DNA from: Solimonas aquatica
GTDB taxonomy: Bacteria > Pseudomonadota > Gammaproteobacteria > Nevskiales > Nevskiaceae
Reading direction: 5' to 3'
Assembly: GCF_900111015.1 (NCBI RefSeq)
Contig: NZ_FOFS01000014.1
Coordinates: 78,535-142,534, forward strand
Length of the DNA stretch: 64,000 nt
The translations under genes and the position numbers were made by a program. The notes under the pieces were generated by a model, which was given only the letters and a program-made list of their open reading frames with translations, was not told the origin of the DNA and ran no database searches. This document shows positions 17,597-26,760 of the stretch, piece by piece. Numbering within the stretch: position 1 is the first letter of the stretch; every line of letters begins with the position of its first letter.

Positions 17597-18175
17597 ATGG
17601 AAGCTTTTCTGGTCTCCGCCGGCGCGGTGCTGCTCGGCGAAATCGGCGACAAGACCCAGCTGCTGGCGCTGTTGCTGGCGGCGCGTTTCCGCCGCCCGGC
17701 ACCGCTGATCGCGGGCATCCTGGTCGCCACCGTTTTCAATCATGCGCTCGCCGCCTTCGTCGGTGGCTGGCTGCGCGCCATCCTCCCGGAGCATCTGCTG
17801 CCCTGGCTCGTCGGCGGCTCCTTCATCGCCGTGGGCCTGTGGGCGCTCAAGCCCGACAGCGTCGAGGATGATGAGGCGCAGCGTGCCGGGCAGAGCGCGT
17901 TCTGGGTCACCGCCGTGAGCTTCTTCATCGCCGAGATCGGCGACAAGACCCAGCTCGCCACCACCGTGCTGGCGGCGCGCTTCGGCGAGCTGGTGCCCGT
18001 CGTCAGCGGCACCACCCTGGGCATGCTGCTGGCCGATGTGCCGGTGATCTTCCTGGGCGCGGCCCTGGCGCAGCGCCTGCCGCTCAAGCCGATCCGCTTT
18101 GCGGCGGCGGCGCTGTTCATTGTGCTGGGCATCACCACGATCCTGCTGCGCGGTCTGATCGGCCCGACGAGCTAG
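17597..18175 (+). CDS. GDT1/TMEM165 (UPF0016) family manganese exporter
   Basis: A 192-residue membrane protein with six hydrophobic segments arranged as two homologous halves, each bearing the family signature: LGEIGDKTQLL near the N-terminus and IAEIGDKTQLAT in the middle. Bacterial members export Mn2+ (MneA type). The manganese riboswitch directly upstream makes that function very likely here. I start at the ATG at 17597 (GGAG 6 nt upstream); a GTG at 17585 overlaps the ribosome site and is rejected. Confidence 0.9.
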   Translation: MEAFLVSAGAVLLGEIGDKTQLLALLLAARFRRPAPLIAGILVATVFNHALAAFVGGWLRAILPEHLLPWLVGGSFIAVGLWALKPDSVEDDEAQRAGQSAFWVTAVSFFIAEIGDKTQLATTVLAARFGELVPVVSGTTLGMLLADVPVIFLGAALAQRLPLKPIRFAAAALFIVLGITTILLRGLIGPTS

Positions 18176-18257
18176 CAGGCGGCGCGGCCGCTCTGCCGAT
18201 AAGCTGGCGTGCGTCCGCACGAGGCGCCATGAGCCAACCACCGCATAGGGAGTGACG

Positions 18258-19037
18258 ATGAACAAGACGCAGAAACTGCAGGTTCTGGCGGCTTCGATGC
18301 TGCTGCTTGCGCCCCTGCTGGCGCCGGCGCAGGAGACGGACGGCACGGCGGCGCCCGCCCCCGCACCCGTCAGCGGTCCGGCGCCTTACGGCGGCATCGG
18401 CATCAATCTCGGCAGCACCGGTCTGGGCATCGACTACCGCTACGGCTTCAACCGCTTCCTGGCGCTGCGCGGTGGTTATCAGTTCGGCAGTTACAGCCAC
18501 GACTGGGATCAGGACGGCAACACCTATACCGGCAAGCTCAAGGCCAATGCCGCCAAGCTCATGCTGGATGTGATGCCCTTCGGCGGCGGCTTTCGCCTGA
18601 GCGCGGGCCTCTACACCAAGGTGCCGGAATTCACGCTCAAGGCGCGCGGCCTGCAGCAGTACGACTACAATGACACGCCCTACAACGGCGATCTGAAAGT
18701 GGACGGCGGCATCGATCTGGGCAAGGCCGCACCGTATCTGGGTCTGGGCTGGGGCGGCACGCCCAACGGGCGCGGCTTCGGCGTGGGCTTCGACATGGGC
18801 GTGCTGATCGGCAAGAGCCCGGACGTCAGGCTCAGCGCCACGGGTCGTGCCTGCGATGCCAGCGTCGATTCCGCCTGTGATCCCAATGGCGTCTCGGGCT
18901 TCGATGTCAGCAGCAGCGATCCGCGCGCTTTGGTATTCCAGCAGGATCTCAAGGACGAAATCGCCAGGATCGAGGATGACGCCAAGAGCTTCCGCTTCTG
19001 GCCGGTGCTCAATCTGGCCCTGGTCTACCGCTTCTAA
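18258..19037 (+). CDS. Outer-membrane beta-barrel protein
   Basis: A 259-residue secreted protein. A signal peptide ends near APAQ, a short Ala/Pro linker follows, then alternating hydrophobic beta strands (GIGINLGSTGLGIDYRYGF, LALRGGYQFGSYSH) run to a C-terminal aromatic residue (LNLALVYRF), the pattern of small outer-membrane barrels recognised by BAM. The specific family and function are not recognised. The start is the ATG at 18258 with AGGGAG 5 nt upstream. Its last 4 bp overlap the convergent priA stop. Confidence 0.75.
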   Translation: MNKTQKLQVLAASMLLLAPLLAPAQETDGTAAPAPAPVSGPAPYGGIGINLGSTGLGIDYRYGFNRFLALRGGYQFGSYSHDWDQDGNTYTGKLKANAAKLMLDVMPFGGGFRLSAGLYTKVPEFTLKARGLQQYDYNDTPYNGDLKVDGGIDLGKAAPYLGLGWGGTPNGRGFGVGFDMGVLIGKSPDVRLSATGRACDASVDSACDPNGVSGFDVSSSDPRALVFQQDLKDEIARIEDDAKSFRFWPVLNLALVYRF

Positions 19038-21199
19038 AAGAGATCGGCCGGGTCCACGTCCACCGACCAGCGCAGCCGGCGCGCCCCGGGCAGCTCGGCG
19101 ATCTGCGGCACCGCGGCGGCCAGCGCGCGGTGCAGCTCGCTGCGCTGCGCGGCCTGCAGCAGCAGCTGCGCGCGCCAGTAGCCGGCGCGGCGTTCCATGC
19201 CGGAAGGGATGGGTTCCATCACCTGCACGCCGGCAAAGCCCAGGCAGTGCTCGCGCGCCTGCGTGAGGAAACGCAGCGGCGTCTGCGCGTCCTGCGCCTC
19301 GGCGCGCAGCAGGGCCAGATGCGAGTACGGCGGCAGGCAGGCGGCCTGCCGTTCGAGCAGCAGCTCATCGCTCAGCGCGTGATAGCCCTTGTCGATCAGG
19401 GTGCGCAGCAGCGGATGCTCGGGTTCATGCGTCTGCAGCCAGACCTCGCCGGCCTGCCCGCTGCGCCCGGCGCGCCCGGCCACCTGCGTGAGCATCTGGC
19501 CCATGCGCTCGATGGCGCGAAAGTCGGCGCCGTATAAAGCCTGATCGGCAGAGACGATGCCCACCAGCGAGAGACTGGGAAAGTCGTGGCCCTTGGCCAG
19601 GATCTGCGTGCCGACCAGGATGTCGATGCGGCGCGCGCGGATGTCGGCGAGCAGCGCATCCAGCTCGCTGCGCTGGCTCAGGCGATCCGAATCCAGGCGC
19701 TCGACGCGATGACGCGGATAGCGGTTGGCCAGGGCCTGCTCGATGCGCTCGGTGCCCTGGCCGACGCTGATCAGCTCGCTGCCGCCGCAGGAAGGACATT
19801 CGCGCGGCAGGCTCTGCTGCCAGCCGCAGTGATGACAGATCAGCCGCCCGCGCGTGCGATGCACGGTGAGCTGCGCATCGCAATGCGTGCAGGGCGCGCG
19901 CCAGCCGCAGGCATGACAGAGCAGCAGCGGCGCATAGCCGCGCCGGTTGATGAACAGCAGGGCCTGCTCGCCTTTCTCCAGGCAGCGGTCGATGGCCAGC
20001 AGCAGCGGCTCGGACAAACCGTGCTGCAGCTGCTGGCCGCGCACATCCAGCACGCGGATCTGCGGCGGCGCCTGGGTCTGCACGCGGCGCGTCAGGCGGA
20101 TGTGGCGGTAACGTCCGGCGCGGGCGTTGTGCAGGCTCTCCAGCGCCGGCGTGGCGCTGCCCAGAATCACCGGCAGCTGCGCACGCTGCGCGCGCACCAC
20201 CGCCAGATCGCGCGCCGAATAGCGAAAGCCGTCCTGCTGCTTGAACGAGGTGTCGTGCTCCTCGTCGACCACGATCAGCCCCAGGCGCGCGAAAGGCACG
20301 AACACCGCCGAGCGCGTCCCCACCACCACGGCCACACTGCCGGCGCGCGCGGCGAGCCAGGTCTTCTCGCGTTCGCGGGCCGAGAGACCCGAGTGAAAGC
20401 TGGCCACGCCCTCGCCGAAGCGCTGCGCGAGCTGGGTCTGCAGCTGCGGCGTCAAGCCAATCTCCGGCACCAGCAGCAGCGCCTGCCGGCCCGCGGCCAG
20501 CGCCTGCGCGATGCGGCGCAGATACAGCTCGGTCTTGCCGCTGCCGGTGACGCCATCGAGCAGGCTGACATGGAAGTGCTCGCCGTTTTCCTGGAGCGCC
20601 GCCAGGGCCTGGCTCTGCTCCTCGGTGAGTTCGGGCAGCGGCAGCGGCGCCAGATACGGCGCCGGTGCGGCCGGCGCCAGCTCGCAGCGCGCCCAGCCGC
20701 GTTCCAGAAGCGTCTGCCGCTGCGCCGCCGGCGCCCAGGCTTTGCCACGGCGCGGCTGCTCGGCCAGCGTCTGCAAGGCGGCGCGCAGCGCGCGCTGGCG
20801 TTCCGGCAGGCCGGCCAGGGCGGCGCGGCCGGCCTCGCTGAGCTGCCAGAGCGGCTCGCCGGATTCGGCGCTGCCCTCGCGCTTGAGGCTGCCGGGCAGG
20901 GCCGCAGCGAGCACCTCGCCCAGCGGGTGGTGGTAGTAGTCGGCGGCCCATTCGCAGAGCGAGAGCAGCTCGGCCGGCAGCAGCGGCGAGTCGTCGATCA
21001 GCGCCTCGATCAGGCGGTGCTCACCCGCGTCGGCGCCGGCCTCGAAAGGCGCGCGGACCACGATGCCGCTGGTCTGGCGACGGCCGAACGGCACCCGCAC
21101 GCGCATGCCGCGGCGCAGCTGCGCGGCCAGATGTTCCGGCACCGCGTAGTCGAAAAGGCGCGGCAGCGGCAGGTCCAGGGCGATGGAGCTCAGCAGCAT
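19034..21199 (-). CDS. priA: Primosomal replication-restart helicase
   Basis: PriA recognises stalled forks and D-loops and reloads DnaB. The 721-residue protein has the N-terminal DNA-binding domain (LFDYAVPEHL, RVRVPFGRR), Walker A GVTGSGKTELY, the DEAH-box variant VDEEHDTS, and the helicase-embedded zinc-binding segment with the Cys pairs CHACGW, CTHC, CHHCGW and CPSCGG. Motif VI region TQVAGRAGRSG is intact. Length matches E. coli (732). A perfect DnaA-box sequence lies 11-19 bp upstream of the ATG. Confidence 0.95.
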   Translation of the reverse strand: MLLSSIALDLPLPRLFDYAVPEHLAAQLRRGMRVRVPFGRRQTSGIVVRAPFEAGADAGEHRLIEALIDDSPLLPAELLSLCEWAADYYHHPLGEVLAAALPGSLKREGSAESGEPLWQLSEAGRAALAGLPERQRALRAALQTLAEQPRRGKAWAPAAQRQTLLERGWARCELAPAAPAPYLAPLPLPELTEEQSQALAALQENGEHFHVSLLDGVTGSGKTELYLRRIAQALAAGRQALLLVPEIGLTPQLQTQLAQRFGEGVASFHSGLSAREREKTWLAARAGSVAVVVGTRSAVFVPFARLGLIVVDEEHDTSFKQQDGFRYSARDLAVVRAQRAQLPVILGSATPALESLHNARAGRYRHIRLTRRVQTQAPPQIRVLDVRGQQLQHGLSEPLLLAIDRCLEKGEQALLFINRRGYAPLLLCHACGWRAPCTHCDAQLTVHRTRGRLICHHCGWQQSLPRECPSCGGSELISVGQGTERIEQALANRYPRHRVERLDSDRLSQRSELDALLADIRARRIDILVGTQILAKGHDFPSLSLVGIVSADQALYGADFRAIERMGQMLTQVAGRAGRSGQAGEVWLQTHEPEHPLLRTLIDKGYHALSDELLLERQAACLPPYSHLALLRAEAQDAQTPLRFLTQAREHCLGFAGVQVMEPIPSGMERRAGYWRAQLLLQAAQRSELHRALAAAVPQIAELPGARRLRWSVDVDPADLF

Positions 21200-21494
21200 G
21201 GATCAAAGCTGTGGATAACTATGTGGAAGACTGTCGTGCGAAGTGGCCCGACCCCGCCTGCAAGGCCCGCGAAATCCTTTGCAGGTACCTTGCAGACGAT
21301 AAAATTTACTTTTGAAACAACTGTCTGCACTGATATGGAAAGAACATGAATGAAGCGTGACTTGATTGTGACGGCGGTTTCCGGGCCGTTTTGCGGTGTT
21401 GATAAGGGCCGCCACAGGGCCGCCGCCGGGATCAAGTTTTTGCCGCTGCGTCAAGCCTTATGCCGCGAAAATTTGCGCTAATTCCGGCTTGCAG
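21200..21494. promoter_or_regulatory. AT-rich control region upstream of priA with a DnaA box
   Basis: This gap between enoyl-CoA hydratase and priA contains TGTGGATAA at 21210-21218 (TTATCCACA on the minus strand, a perfect DnaA-box consensus) and an inverted repeat TGCAGAC (21291-21297) / GTCTGCA (21323-21329) enclosing 25 AT-rich bases. The priA promoter probably lies here. I see no coding sequence. Confidence 0.4.
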
Positions 21495-22304
21495 TCAGTG
21501 CCCGCGGAATTGCGGCGGGCGCTTGGCCACGAAAGCCTCCACCGCCTCCTCGTGGTCGGCGGTTTCATGCGCCAGGGCCTGGAAGGCGGCGGACAGTTCC
21601 AGGATGTCGGACAGGCGCTGCTGCTGGCCCTCGCGCAGCAGGCGCTTGGTCAGGCGCAGGGTCTTGGCGGGGCGCGAGACGATGCGCCCGGCCAGGCGGT
21701 AGGCCTCGTCCAGCAGCTGCGCATCCGGCAGCACCCGTGACACCAGACCCATGGCGCGGGCGGCTTCGGCATCGATGGTGTCGCCGGTGAGCATCAGCTC
21801 GGCGGCATTGGCCAGACCCACCGCGCGCGGCAGCAGCCAGGCGCCGCCGTCGCCGGGCACCAGGCCGACATTGATGAAGCTGGAAGCAAAGCGCGCCCGC
21901 TCGCCGGCGATGCGCAGATCGCAGGTGCAGGCCAGGTCGCAGCCCAGGCCGATGGCCGGACCGTTGACCGCCGCGATCATCGGCAGCTCGCAGTCCCAGA
22001 GCGCGCGGATCGCCGCCTGCACGCCCATGCGGTAATTGCCGCGCGTGGCCACCGGCGAATCCAGGCGGCCGATGCCGCTGCGCTCGCGCATGGCTTTCAG
22101 ATCACCGCCGGCGCAGAAGGCGCTGCCGGCGCCGGTGAGCACGATGCAGCTGGCCTGCGCTGCGCGCTGCGCGCGGGTCAGCGCGGCAACGATGTCATCG
22201 CAATCCGCCTGCGTGGCGATGGCGTTGCGCGATTCGGCGCGATCCAGGGTCAGGGTGACGATGCGGTCCTGGATCTCGTAGCGGACGAAGGGCGAGGCGG
22301 ACAT
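21495..22304 (-). CDS. Enoyl-CoA hydratase/isomerase family protein
   Basis: A 269-residue crotonase-fold enzyme. Oxyanion-hole segments are GAGSAFCAGGDLKAM and NGPAIGLGCDLACTCDLRI. The family loop VGLVPGDGGAWLLP replaces the more usual GxxPGxGGTQRL, and its Asp is at the position often held by a catalytic acid in hydratases. Substrate cannot be assigned; it could be a 2,3-enoyl-CoA hydratase or a delta-isomerase. The ATG at 22304 is preceded by GGCGAGG-type purines. A 9-bp palindrome lies 24-47 nt upstream. Confidence 0.82.
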   Translation of the reverse strand: MSASPFVRYEIQDRIVTLTLDRAESRNAIATQADCDDIVAALTRAQRAAQASCIVLTGAGSAFCAGGDLKAMRERSGIGRLDSPVATRGNYRMGVQAAIRALWDCELPMIAAVNGPAIGLGCDLACTCDLRIAGERARFASSFINVGLVPGDGGAWLLPRAVGLANAAELMLTGDTIDAEAARAMGLVSRVLPDAQLLDEAYRLAGRIVSRPAKTLRLTKRLLREGQQQRLSDILELSAAFQALAHETADHEEAVEAFVAKRPPQFRGH

Positions 22305-22327
22305 GGGCGGCTTGGTTTCGGGCGGGA

Positions 22328-22351
22328 CTGCGGATCATAGGCGATCCGCAG
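22328..22351. other. Palindrome between yhhQ and the enoyl-CoA hydratase gene
   Basis: CTGCGGATC (22328-22336) and GATCCGCAG (22343-22351) form a 9-bp stem with a 6-nt loop. There is no T-run on the minus strand, so it is not a standard terminator. It may be an operator or a leader hairpin of the hydratase gene. Confidence 0.35.
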
Positions 22352-22501
22352 CGGTCTGCCGGGTGGGCGGGAGTTTTCTGGAAAGGAATCACGCCAAGGC
22401 GCACGGCAGCGCAAAGGCGCCATGAAAAGCCGGGAATGATGGATGTCTTGTTGCCCGTCTTGCGCCTGGGCGTGACTCTTGTGCTGTTGCTGTCGCGCTT
22501 T

Positions 22502-23242
22502 TTAGTCCCCGTGCAGCTTCTTGGTCTCGCCCTCTTCCTTCAGCGAGAACGGCGTGAAGCGGGTGTGGACATCGTAGGTATCCACGCCTTCGGCGCGCTT
22601 GAGGGCGTTGACCACCCCATAGGTCAGCGGCGTGAACACCACTTCCACCGCCACCTTCATCGCCCAGTTGAACAGGATCACCGAAATCATGGTCTGCGTG
22701 CTCCACAGGCCGTAGAAGGCGATGGGATAGAAGGCCAGGCTGTCCACGCCCTGGCCGACGATGGTGGAGCCGATGGTGCGCGTCCACAGCCAGCGGCCCT
22801 GCGTCCAGATTTTCATCTTGGCCAGCACGAAGCTGTTGGCGAAGTCGCCGATCCAGTAGGCGACGATGGAGCCCAGGGCGATGCGCCAGGTGTTGCCGAA
22901 CACCAGCTCCAGCGCCGGCTGCAGTTGCTGGTTGTAGGGCTCGCTGGGCTCGGGCGGAATGTTGACGATGGCCCAGCTCATGAAGGTGGCGAACAGCATC
23001 GCGCCGAAGCCGGCCCAGATCGCACGCCGTGCGCGCGCATAGCCGTACACCTCGGTGAGCACGTCGCCGAAGATGTAGCTGAAGGGGAAGAACAGATTGC
23101 CGGCGCCGAAAGTCACCGCGCCGAGCAGCGGCAGCGTCCAGGTGCAGACCTTGCCGGGGCCGATCAGGTTGGAGCACAGCAGCACACAGACCAGGCCGGC
23201 GACCAGAAAGTCGTAATGACGGAAATGCGCGGTGCGATTCAT
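22502..23242 (-). CDS. yhhQ: Queuosine precursor transporter
   Basis: A 246-residue membrane protein of the YhhQ/VUT-1 family, which imports the queuosine precursors preQ0/preQ1 (7-cyano- and 7-aminomethyl-7-deazaguanine). Family features include the N-terminal hydrophobic segment with CSNLIGPGK, the conserved SYIFGDVLTEVYGYARARRAIW stretch near residue 55-75, and IGDFANSFVLAKMK near residue 145. It has about six helices. The ATG at 23242 follows GGAAG. I looked for a preQ1 riboswitch in the 63 bp upstream and did not see one. Confidence 0.9.
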   Translation of the reverse strand: MNRTAHFRHYDFLVAGLVCVLLCSNLIGPGKVCTWTLPLLGAVTFGAGNLFFPFSYIFGDVLTEVYGYARARRAIWAGFGAMLFATFMSWAIVNIPPEPSEPYNQQLQPALELVFGNTWRIALGSIVAYWIGDFANSFVLAKMKIWTQGRWLWTRTIGSTIVGQGVDSLAFYPIAFYGLWSTQTMISVILFNWAMKVAVEVVFTPLTYGVVNALKRAEGVDTYDVHTRFTPFSLKEEGETKKLHGD

Positions 23243-23305
23243 CGCCGGTCTTCCAGCCCCCGTGCTGGCGCTGCCTGTTTTGCCGCCAGCATAACGGAAG
23301 GCGGC

Positions 23306-24151
23306 TCAGTCGGTGGTCTGGCTCTGCGTGCGCAGATAATCCAGCAGGCGCTGCCGCAGCTCGGGATGAAAGCTCGCATCGATGTGATGCCCGCCCGGCA
23401 CGATCCACAATTGCTTGGGCTCACGCGCCGCCGCAAACAGGCGCTGCGCATGTGCGACATCGACCACGATGTCGGCGTCGCCGTGAATCAGCAGAACCGG
23501 CATCGGGCTCAGCTGGCCGATCACCGCCTCCGGCGCGAGACGGTCGGAGACCAGATACGACAGCGGCCATTGCAGCGGCCAGGTCAGCCAGAGCAGGGAC
23601 AGCTTGTCGCGGGCGATGCGCCGATAGCTGGAGAACGCGCTGTCGCTGATCAGGGCGCGCACCTGGTGGCGCAGCGGGCTGCCGGCCAGCATGCGGATGG
23701 CGATGGCGCCGCCGATGCTCTGGCCGTAGACGATCACCGGACTGCCCTGTGCCCAGTCCTGCTTGAGCAGAAAGGCCAGCGCGGCTTCGGCGTCGCGATG
23801 CGCGCCGTCGATATCGCGCTCGCCTTCGGATTCGCCATAACCGCGATAGTCCAGCGCCAGCACCTGATAACCCTCGGCCGGCAGCCAGCTGACCAGATGG
23901 ATGTGCGTGGACAGGTTTTCGGCATTGCCGTGCAGATAGAGCAGCGTGGCCTTGGGCTTGCCGGCCGTGGGCAGACGCAGGGCGTGCAGGCGCGTGCCGT
24001 CGCTGCTGCGCAGCCAGAGGTCCTCGGCCGGCGTGCCGAGCGGCCGCTGCGGATAGTGATGCACGCGATCCGGCTGCAGGAAGATGTTGGTGCAGGCCGC
24101 CAGCATCGGCAGCAGCAACAGCGCCAGCCAGCGGTACGGGCGTCGGGTCAT
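23306..24151 (-). CDS. Lipoprotein alpha/beta hydrolase (BEM46-like)
   Basis: A 281-residue protein with a lipobox LAAC at residues 17-20, so it is probably a lipoprotein. The alpha/beta-hydrolase core shows LYLHGNAENLS (oxyanion loop), DYRGYGES, the nucleophile elbow YGQSIGG (Ser145), HGDADIVVD (acid) and GGHHIDA (His). This is the BEM46/YqjL-like serine hydrolase set; substrate unknown. Its start codon overlaps the stop of the upstream Lnb-type gene (TGATG), so the two are cotranslated and may act together at the cell envelope. Confidence 0.82.
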   Translation of the reverse strand: MTRRPYRWLALLLLPMLAACTNIFLQPDRVHHYPQRPLGTPAEDLWLRSSDGTRLHALRLPTAGKPKATLLYLHGNAENLSTHIHLVSWLPAEGYQVLALDYRGYGESEGERDIDGAHRDAEAALAFLLKQDWAQGSPVIVYGQSIGGAIAIRMLAGSPLRHQVRALISDSAFSSYRRIARDKLSLLWLTWPLQWPLSYLVSDRLAPEAVIGQLSPMPVLLIHGDADIVVDVAHAQRLFAAAREPKQLWIVPGGHHIDASFHPELRQRLLDYLRTQSQTTD

Positions 24152-26073
24152 CAGAAGTAATGCTGCCAGCCCAGCTCGATGCTGTGCAGGCTCTGCTGCG
24201 ATTCGCGCAGGCTGCGCCAGGACAGGCGCAGCCCGTCATTGGCGCCCGGCTGCCACTGCGTGCCCAGGCGCAGCTGCAGCTGATGGCCGGCGGCGCCGCT
24301 GAGCGGGCCCAGGTAATCCAGTTCCAGCTGCTGGGTCCAGTGCGCGCCGAAGCTGCCGGCCCAGCCGCCCCGCAGACCTGCGGCCAGCGCGTGGTCCTGG
24401 TCCAGATCGGTGTTGGCGTCGAGCTGCGCGAAGGCAAAGCCGTACAGCAGTTGCTGGCTGGCCGGAGCGGCGGCCAGGCCGATGCCGCCATCGACATACG
24501 CCCCGGGCCGTCCTTGCGTCTGCGCGCGCAGGGCGTCGAGGCCGTAGCGGCGCAGTCCGCCGGAGACCTGCCAGGACCAGGGCCTGAAAGCGCGATCCCA
24601 GGCGCTGATCGCCTGCACATTGACCAGGCGCAGATCGGACAGGCGCAGGCCATCCTGGCGCGCCAGCAGGCCCAGATCGAAGAACTCCAGCTCGCCGCCG
24701 GCGAGATAACCGGCGGGCGGATCGAGGCGGTCGTGATAAGCGCCGCGAAAGCGCAGCACGGCGGCGTCCTGGCCCTGCGCATGACGCAGCGCGAAGGTCC
24801 AGCGCGAGGTTTCGTGGCCGCGCTCCGGCGAGGTCCCGGGCACCGGCACCGCCGTGAACCCGGCGTCGGCATCGAGCTGGCTGCGTTCGGCCAGCAGCGC
24901 GCGGGTCGCCGGCAGCGCCTGCGCGCGCTCGACGTCGTGCTCGTTGAAGCTCAGATAGAGCCGGTCGTTGGCGGTCTCCAGCATGCGCGCACGATCCCGC
25001 GCACTGGCCTGCCGGTAACGCGGATCCTCGAAGTCCACCGTGCCGTGCGGGTCGCTGGCCTGCAGCACCCATCGTTCCTGCGCCTGGCTCAGCTGCTGCA
25101 GCTGATGGCGCAGGCGGCGGGCCAGCGAAGGGCGGAACTCGGCCTCGTCCAGCAGCCCGGCTTCGCGCAGCGTGCGCAGGGTATCCACGGGGATGGTGTA
25201 GAGCCCCGGAAAATCGTAGGCCTGCGTGAGATACAGCCCCGGCCGCGCGGTCTGCAGCAGGGCCAGCATCATGTACGAGCAGTTTTCGGTGAAGAAGTAA
25301 TACTCCGAACCGACGCCGCGCATCTCCCAGAGATGCAGCAGCACGCGATGCACGTCCTCGCGGCTGAGCTTGAGCGGGTATTCCCAGAGATCGCGATTGT
25401 TGATGCGCGCGTACTGCCGCACCTTCTCGTGATAGCGGTACACGGAATACTGGCCGGCGAAACCGCCGGAGATGCCCAGCACCGTGTAGGTGAGCATGTT
25501 CTCGCCCTGCGCGATGTTGGCGGCGTAATTCACCGCATAGGCGAGCAGGCGCTGGTCCGGGCCCTGGCCTTCGCGATCCAGCCGCAGCAGGGAATGGCCG
25601 TACATGGTGGCCGGACTGTTGAGATCGTTGGCGGCGAACACGGCGGCGATGGCCACGGTGTCCAGATTGCGCAGCCATTCCTCGTGCAGGGGACAGCGCT
25701 GCGGCGGCAGGCGCGCGGGATCGAATTGCAGCCGCTGGCGTAGCCATTCGTAGCGTGCCCGGAAGCGGCACTGCGGCGGCTCATCCATCACCGGCACATC
25801 GCTGAAGAAGCGCGCCAGCGTGGCATTGAGCTCCGCCTGCGCATCATGCTTGCCCTGTGCGGCGTTGAAGAACAGCGCGTCGTCGATGGTGCTGCCGGCG
25901 CCGGGCAGCAAACGGTTGTCGCGAAAGTGCAGCAAGCGCAGCCAGTACGGATCCTGCGCCAGATGGGCCCGGGCGGCGTTTTGCTGCAGCTCGCGAAGAT
26001 AGTCGTCCGCTGCGGTGGCGCGGGCCGCGCAGGGCAGCAGGCAGGCGAGCAGCAACAGCAGGCGATAGCGCAT
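24151..26073 (-). CDS. DUF4105/Lnb-type periplasmic protein with C-terminal barrel-like domain
   Basis: A 640-residue exported protein: signal peptide (residues 1-20), an Lnb N-terminal periplasmic domain (DUF4105) containing TMYGHSLLRLD (His160) and FFTENCSYMML (Cys265), the presumed Cys-His catalytic pair, and a C-terminal half of repeated amphipathic beta strands ending in an aromatic residue (ELGWQHYF), like an outer-membrane barrel. A DUF4105 protein of Bdellovibrio has been reported as an alternative lipoprotein N-acyltransferase; that role here is inference. It heads a two-gene unit with the lipoprotein hydrolase. Confidence 0.78.
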   Translation of the reverse strand: MRYRLLLLLACLLPCAARATAADDYLRELQQNAARAHLAQDPYWLRLLHFRDNRLLPGAGSTIDDALFFNAAQGKHDAQAELNATLARFFSDVPVMDEPPQCRFRARYEWLRQRLQFDPARLPPQRCPLHEEWLRNLDTVAIAAVFAANDLNSPATMYGHSLLRLDREGQGPDQRLLAYAVNYAANIAQGENMLTYTVLGISGGFAGQYSVYRYHEKVRQYARINNRDLWEYPLKLSREDVHRVLLHLWEMRGVGSEYYFFTENCSYMMLALLQTARPGLYLTQAYDFPGLYTIPVDTLRTLREAGLLDEAEFRPSLARRLRHQLQQLSQAQERWVLQASDPHGTVDFEDPRYRQASARDRARMLETANDRLYLSFNEHDVERAQALPATRALLAERSQLDADAGFTAVPVPGTSPERGHETSRWTFALRHAQGQDAAVLRFRGAYHDRLDPPAGYLAGGELEFFDLGLLARQDGLRLSDLRLVNVQAISAWDRAFRPWSWQVSGGLRRYGLDALRAQTQGRPGAYVDGGIGLAAAPASQQLLYGFAFAQLDANTDLDQDHALAAGLRGGWAGSFGAHWTQQLELDYLGPLSGAAGHQLQLRLGTQWQPGANDGLRLSWRSLRESQQSLHSIELGWQHYF

Positions 26074-26100
26074 GCGCGGAAACCAGCAGGAGTTCAGGCA

Positions 26101-26130
26101 ATAAAAACGGCGGCTGTTGCCAGCCGCCGT
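26101..26130 (-). terminator. Intrinsic terminator of the DUF3015 gene
   Basis: A perfect 10-bp stem, ACGGCGGCTG (26107-26116) and CAGCCGCCGT (26121-26130), with a 4-nt loop. On the minus strand it is followed by TTTTTAT, ending transcription of the DUF3015 gene before the Lnb-type gene. Confidence 0.85.
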
Positions 26131-26151
26131 CTGCTTTGCCGCAAAGCCGGA

Positions 26152-26631
26152 TCAGGCCTGGATGTACCGCGCCAGATGCTGGTCGGCACCCATCAGGGCT
26201 TCGACACGCTCGGCGATCTCGTTGGAGCTGACGTCGGCACGGTCGAAAATCTTCGTGTAGTTGTTCTTCAGCATCGCGTAGAACAGCGCACGATCCTTGG
26301 CATCGGTGATGCCGTAGATGCCGGCCAGCGTGCTGAGCGATTCGCCGGAGCCGATCGCCGCTTCGGTGGAGAGCTGATCCAGATTGCTGGACAGGAAGGT
26401 GAACTTGGCGCCTTCGGTGACCGCGTCGCGGCCGTTGCAGCCCAGCGTGCCGCTGGAGATGCCGAAGGTGCCGTTGCCGAGGATGCCGTTGGTGTAGGTT
26501 GCGAGCAGCTTGGACATGACACCGGTCTGACCGGCCATCAGATGCGTGCCCACGCCGCAGCCGGCGTCATGATCGGCCATGGCGCTCAGAGGAGCGAGCG
26601 TGAGTGCAGCAAGCGCGAGAAGCTTCTTCAT
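26152..26631 (-). CDS. DUF3015 family periplasmic protein
   Basis: A 159-residue secreted protein. The signal peptide MKKLLALAALTLAPLSAMA is followed by DHDAGCGVGTHLM, the usual DUF3015 mature start with a Cys, then TSGTLGC-like TLGCNGRDAV with a second Cys and AAIGSGESLSTLA. The family is widespread in gammaproteobacteria but has no known function. The ATG at 26631 is preceded by GGGAG about 10 nt upstream, and a strong terminator follows, so it is a monocistronic gene. Confidence 0.85.
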   Translation of the reverse strand: MKKLLALAALTLAPLSAMADHDAGCGVGTHLMAGQTGVMSKLLATYTNGILGNGTFGISSGTLGCNGRDAVTEGAKFTFLSSNLDQLSTEAAIGSGESLSTLAGIYGITDAKDRALFYAMLKNNYTKIFDRADVSSNEIAERVEALMGADQHLARYIQA

Positions 26632-26760
26632 CTAGAGTTCTCCCAAATCCTTGTATCGAGTGTGTGCCGCGGCGACAAGATACTCGTAGCCGCGAAGCTG
26701 AGCAAAGGGCGACGGGCGCCTTGGATGCGCCTGATCGCCCTGCCGCAGTATGACGGTGCC

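Noticed and set aside
21200..21494. Chromosomal origin near priA
   Set aside because: There is only one DnaA box, and dnaA, dnaN, gidA or parAB are not nearby.
23243..23305. preQ1 riboswitch upstream of yhhQ
   Set aside because: The leader is short and GC-rich and lacks the A-rich tail and pseudoknot pattern of preQ1 aptamers.
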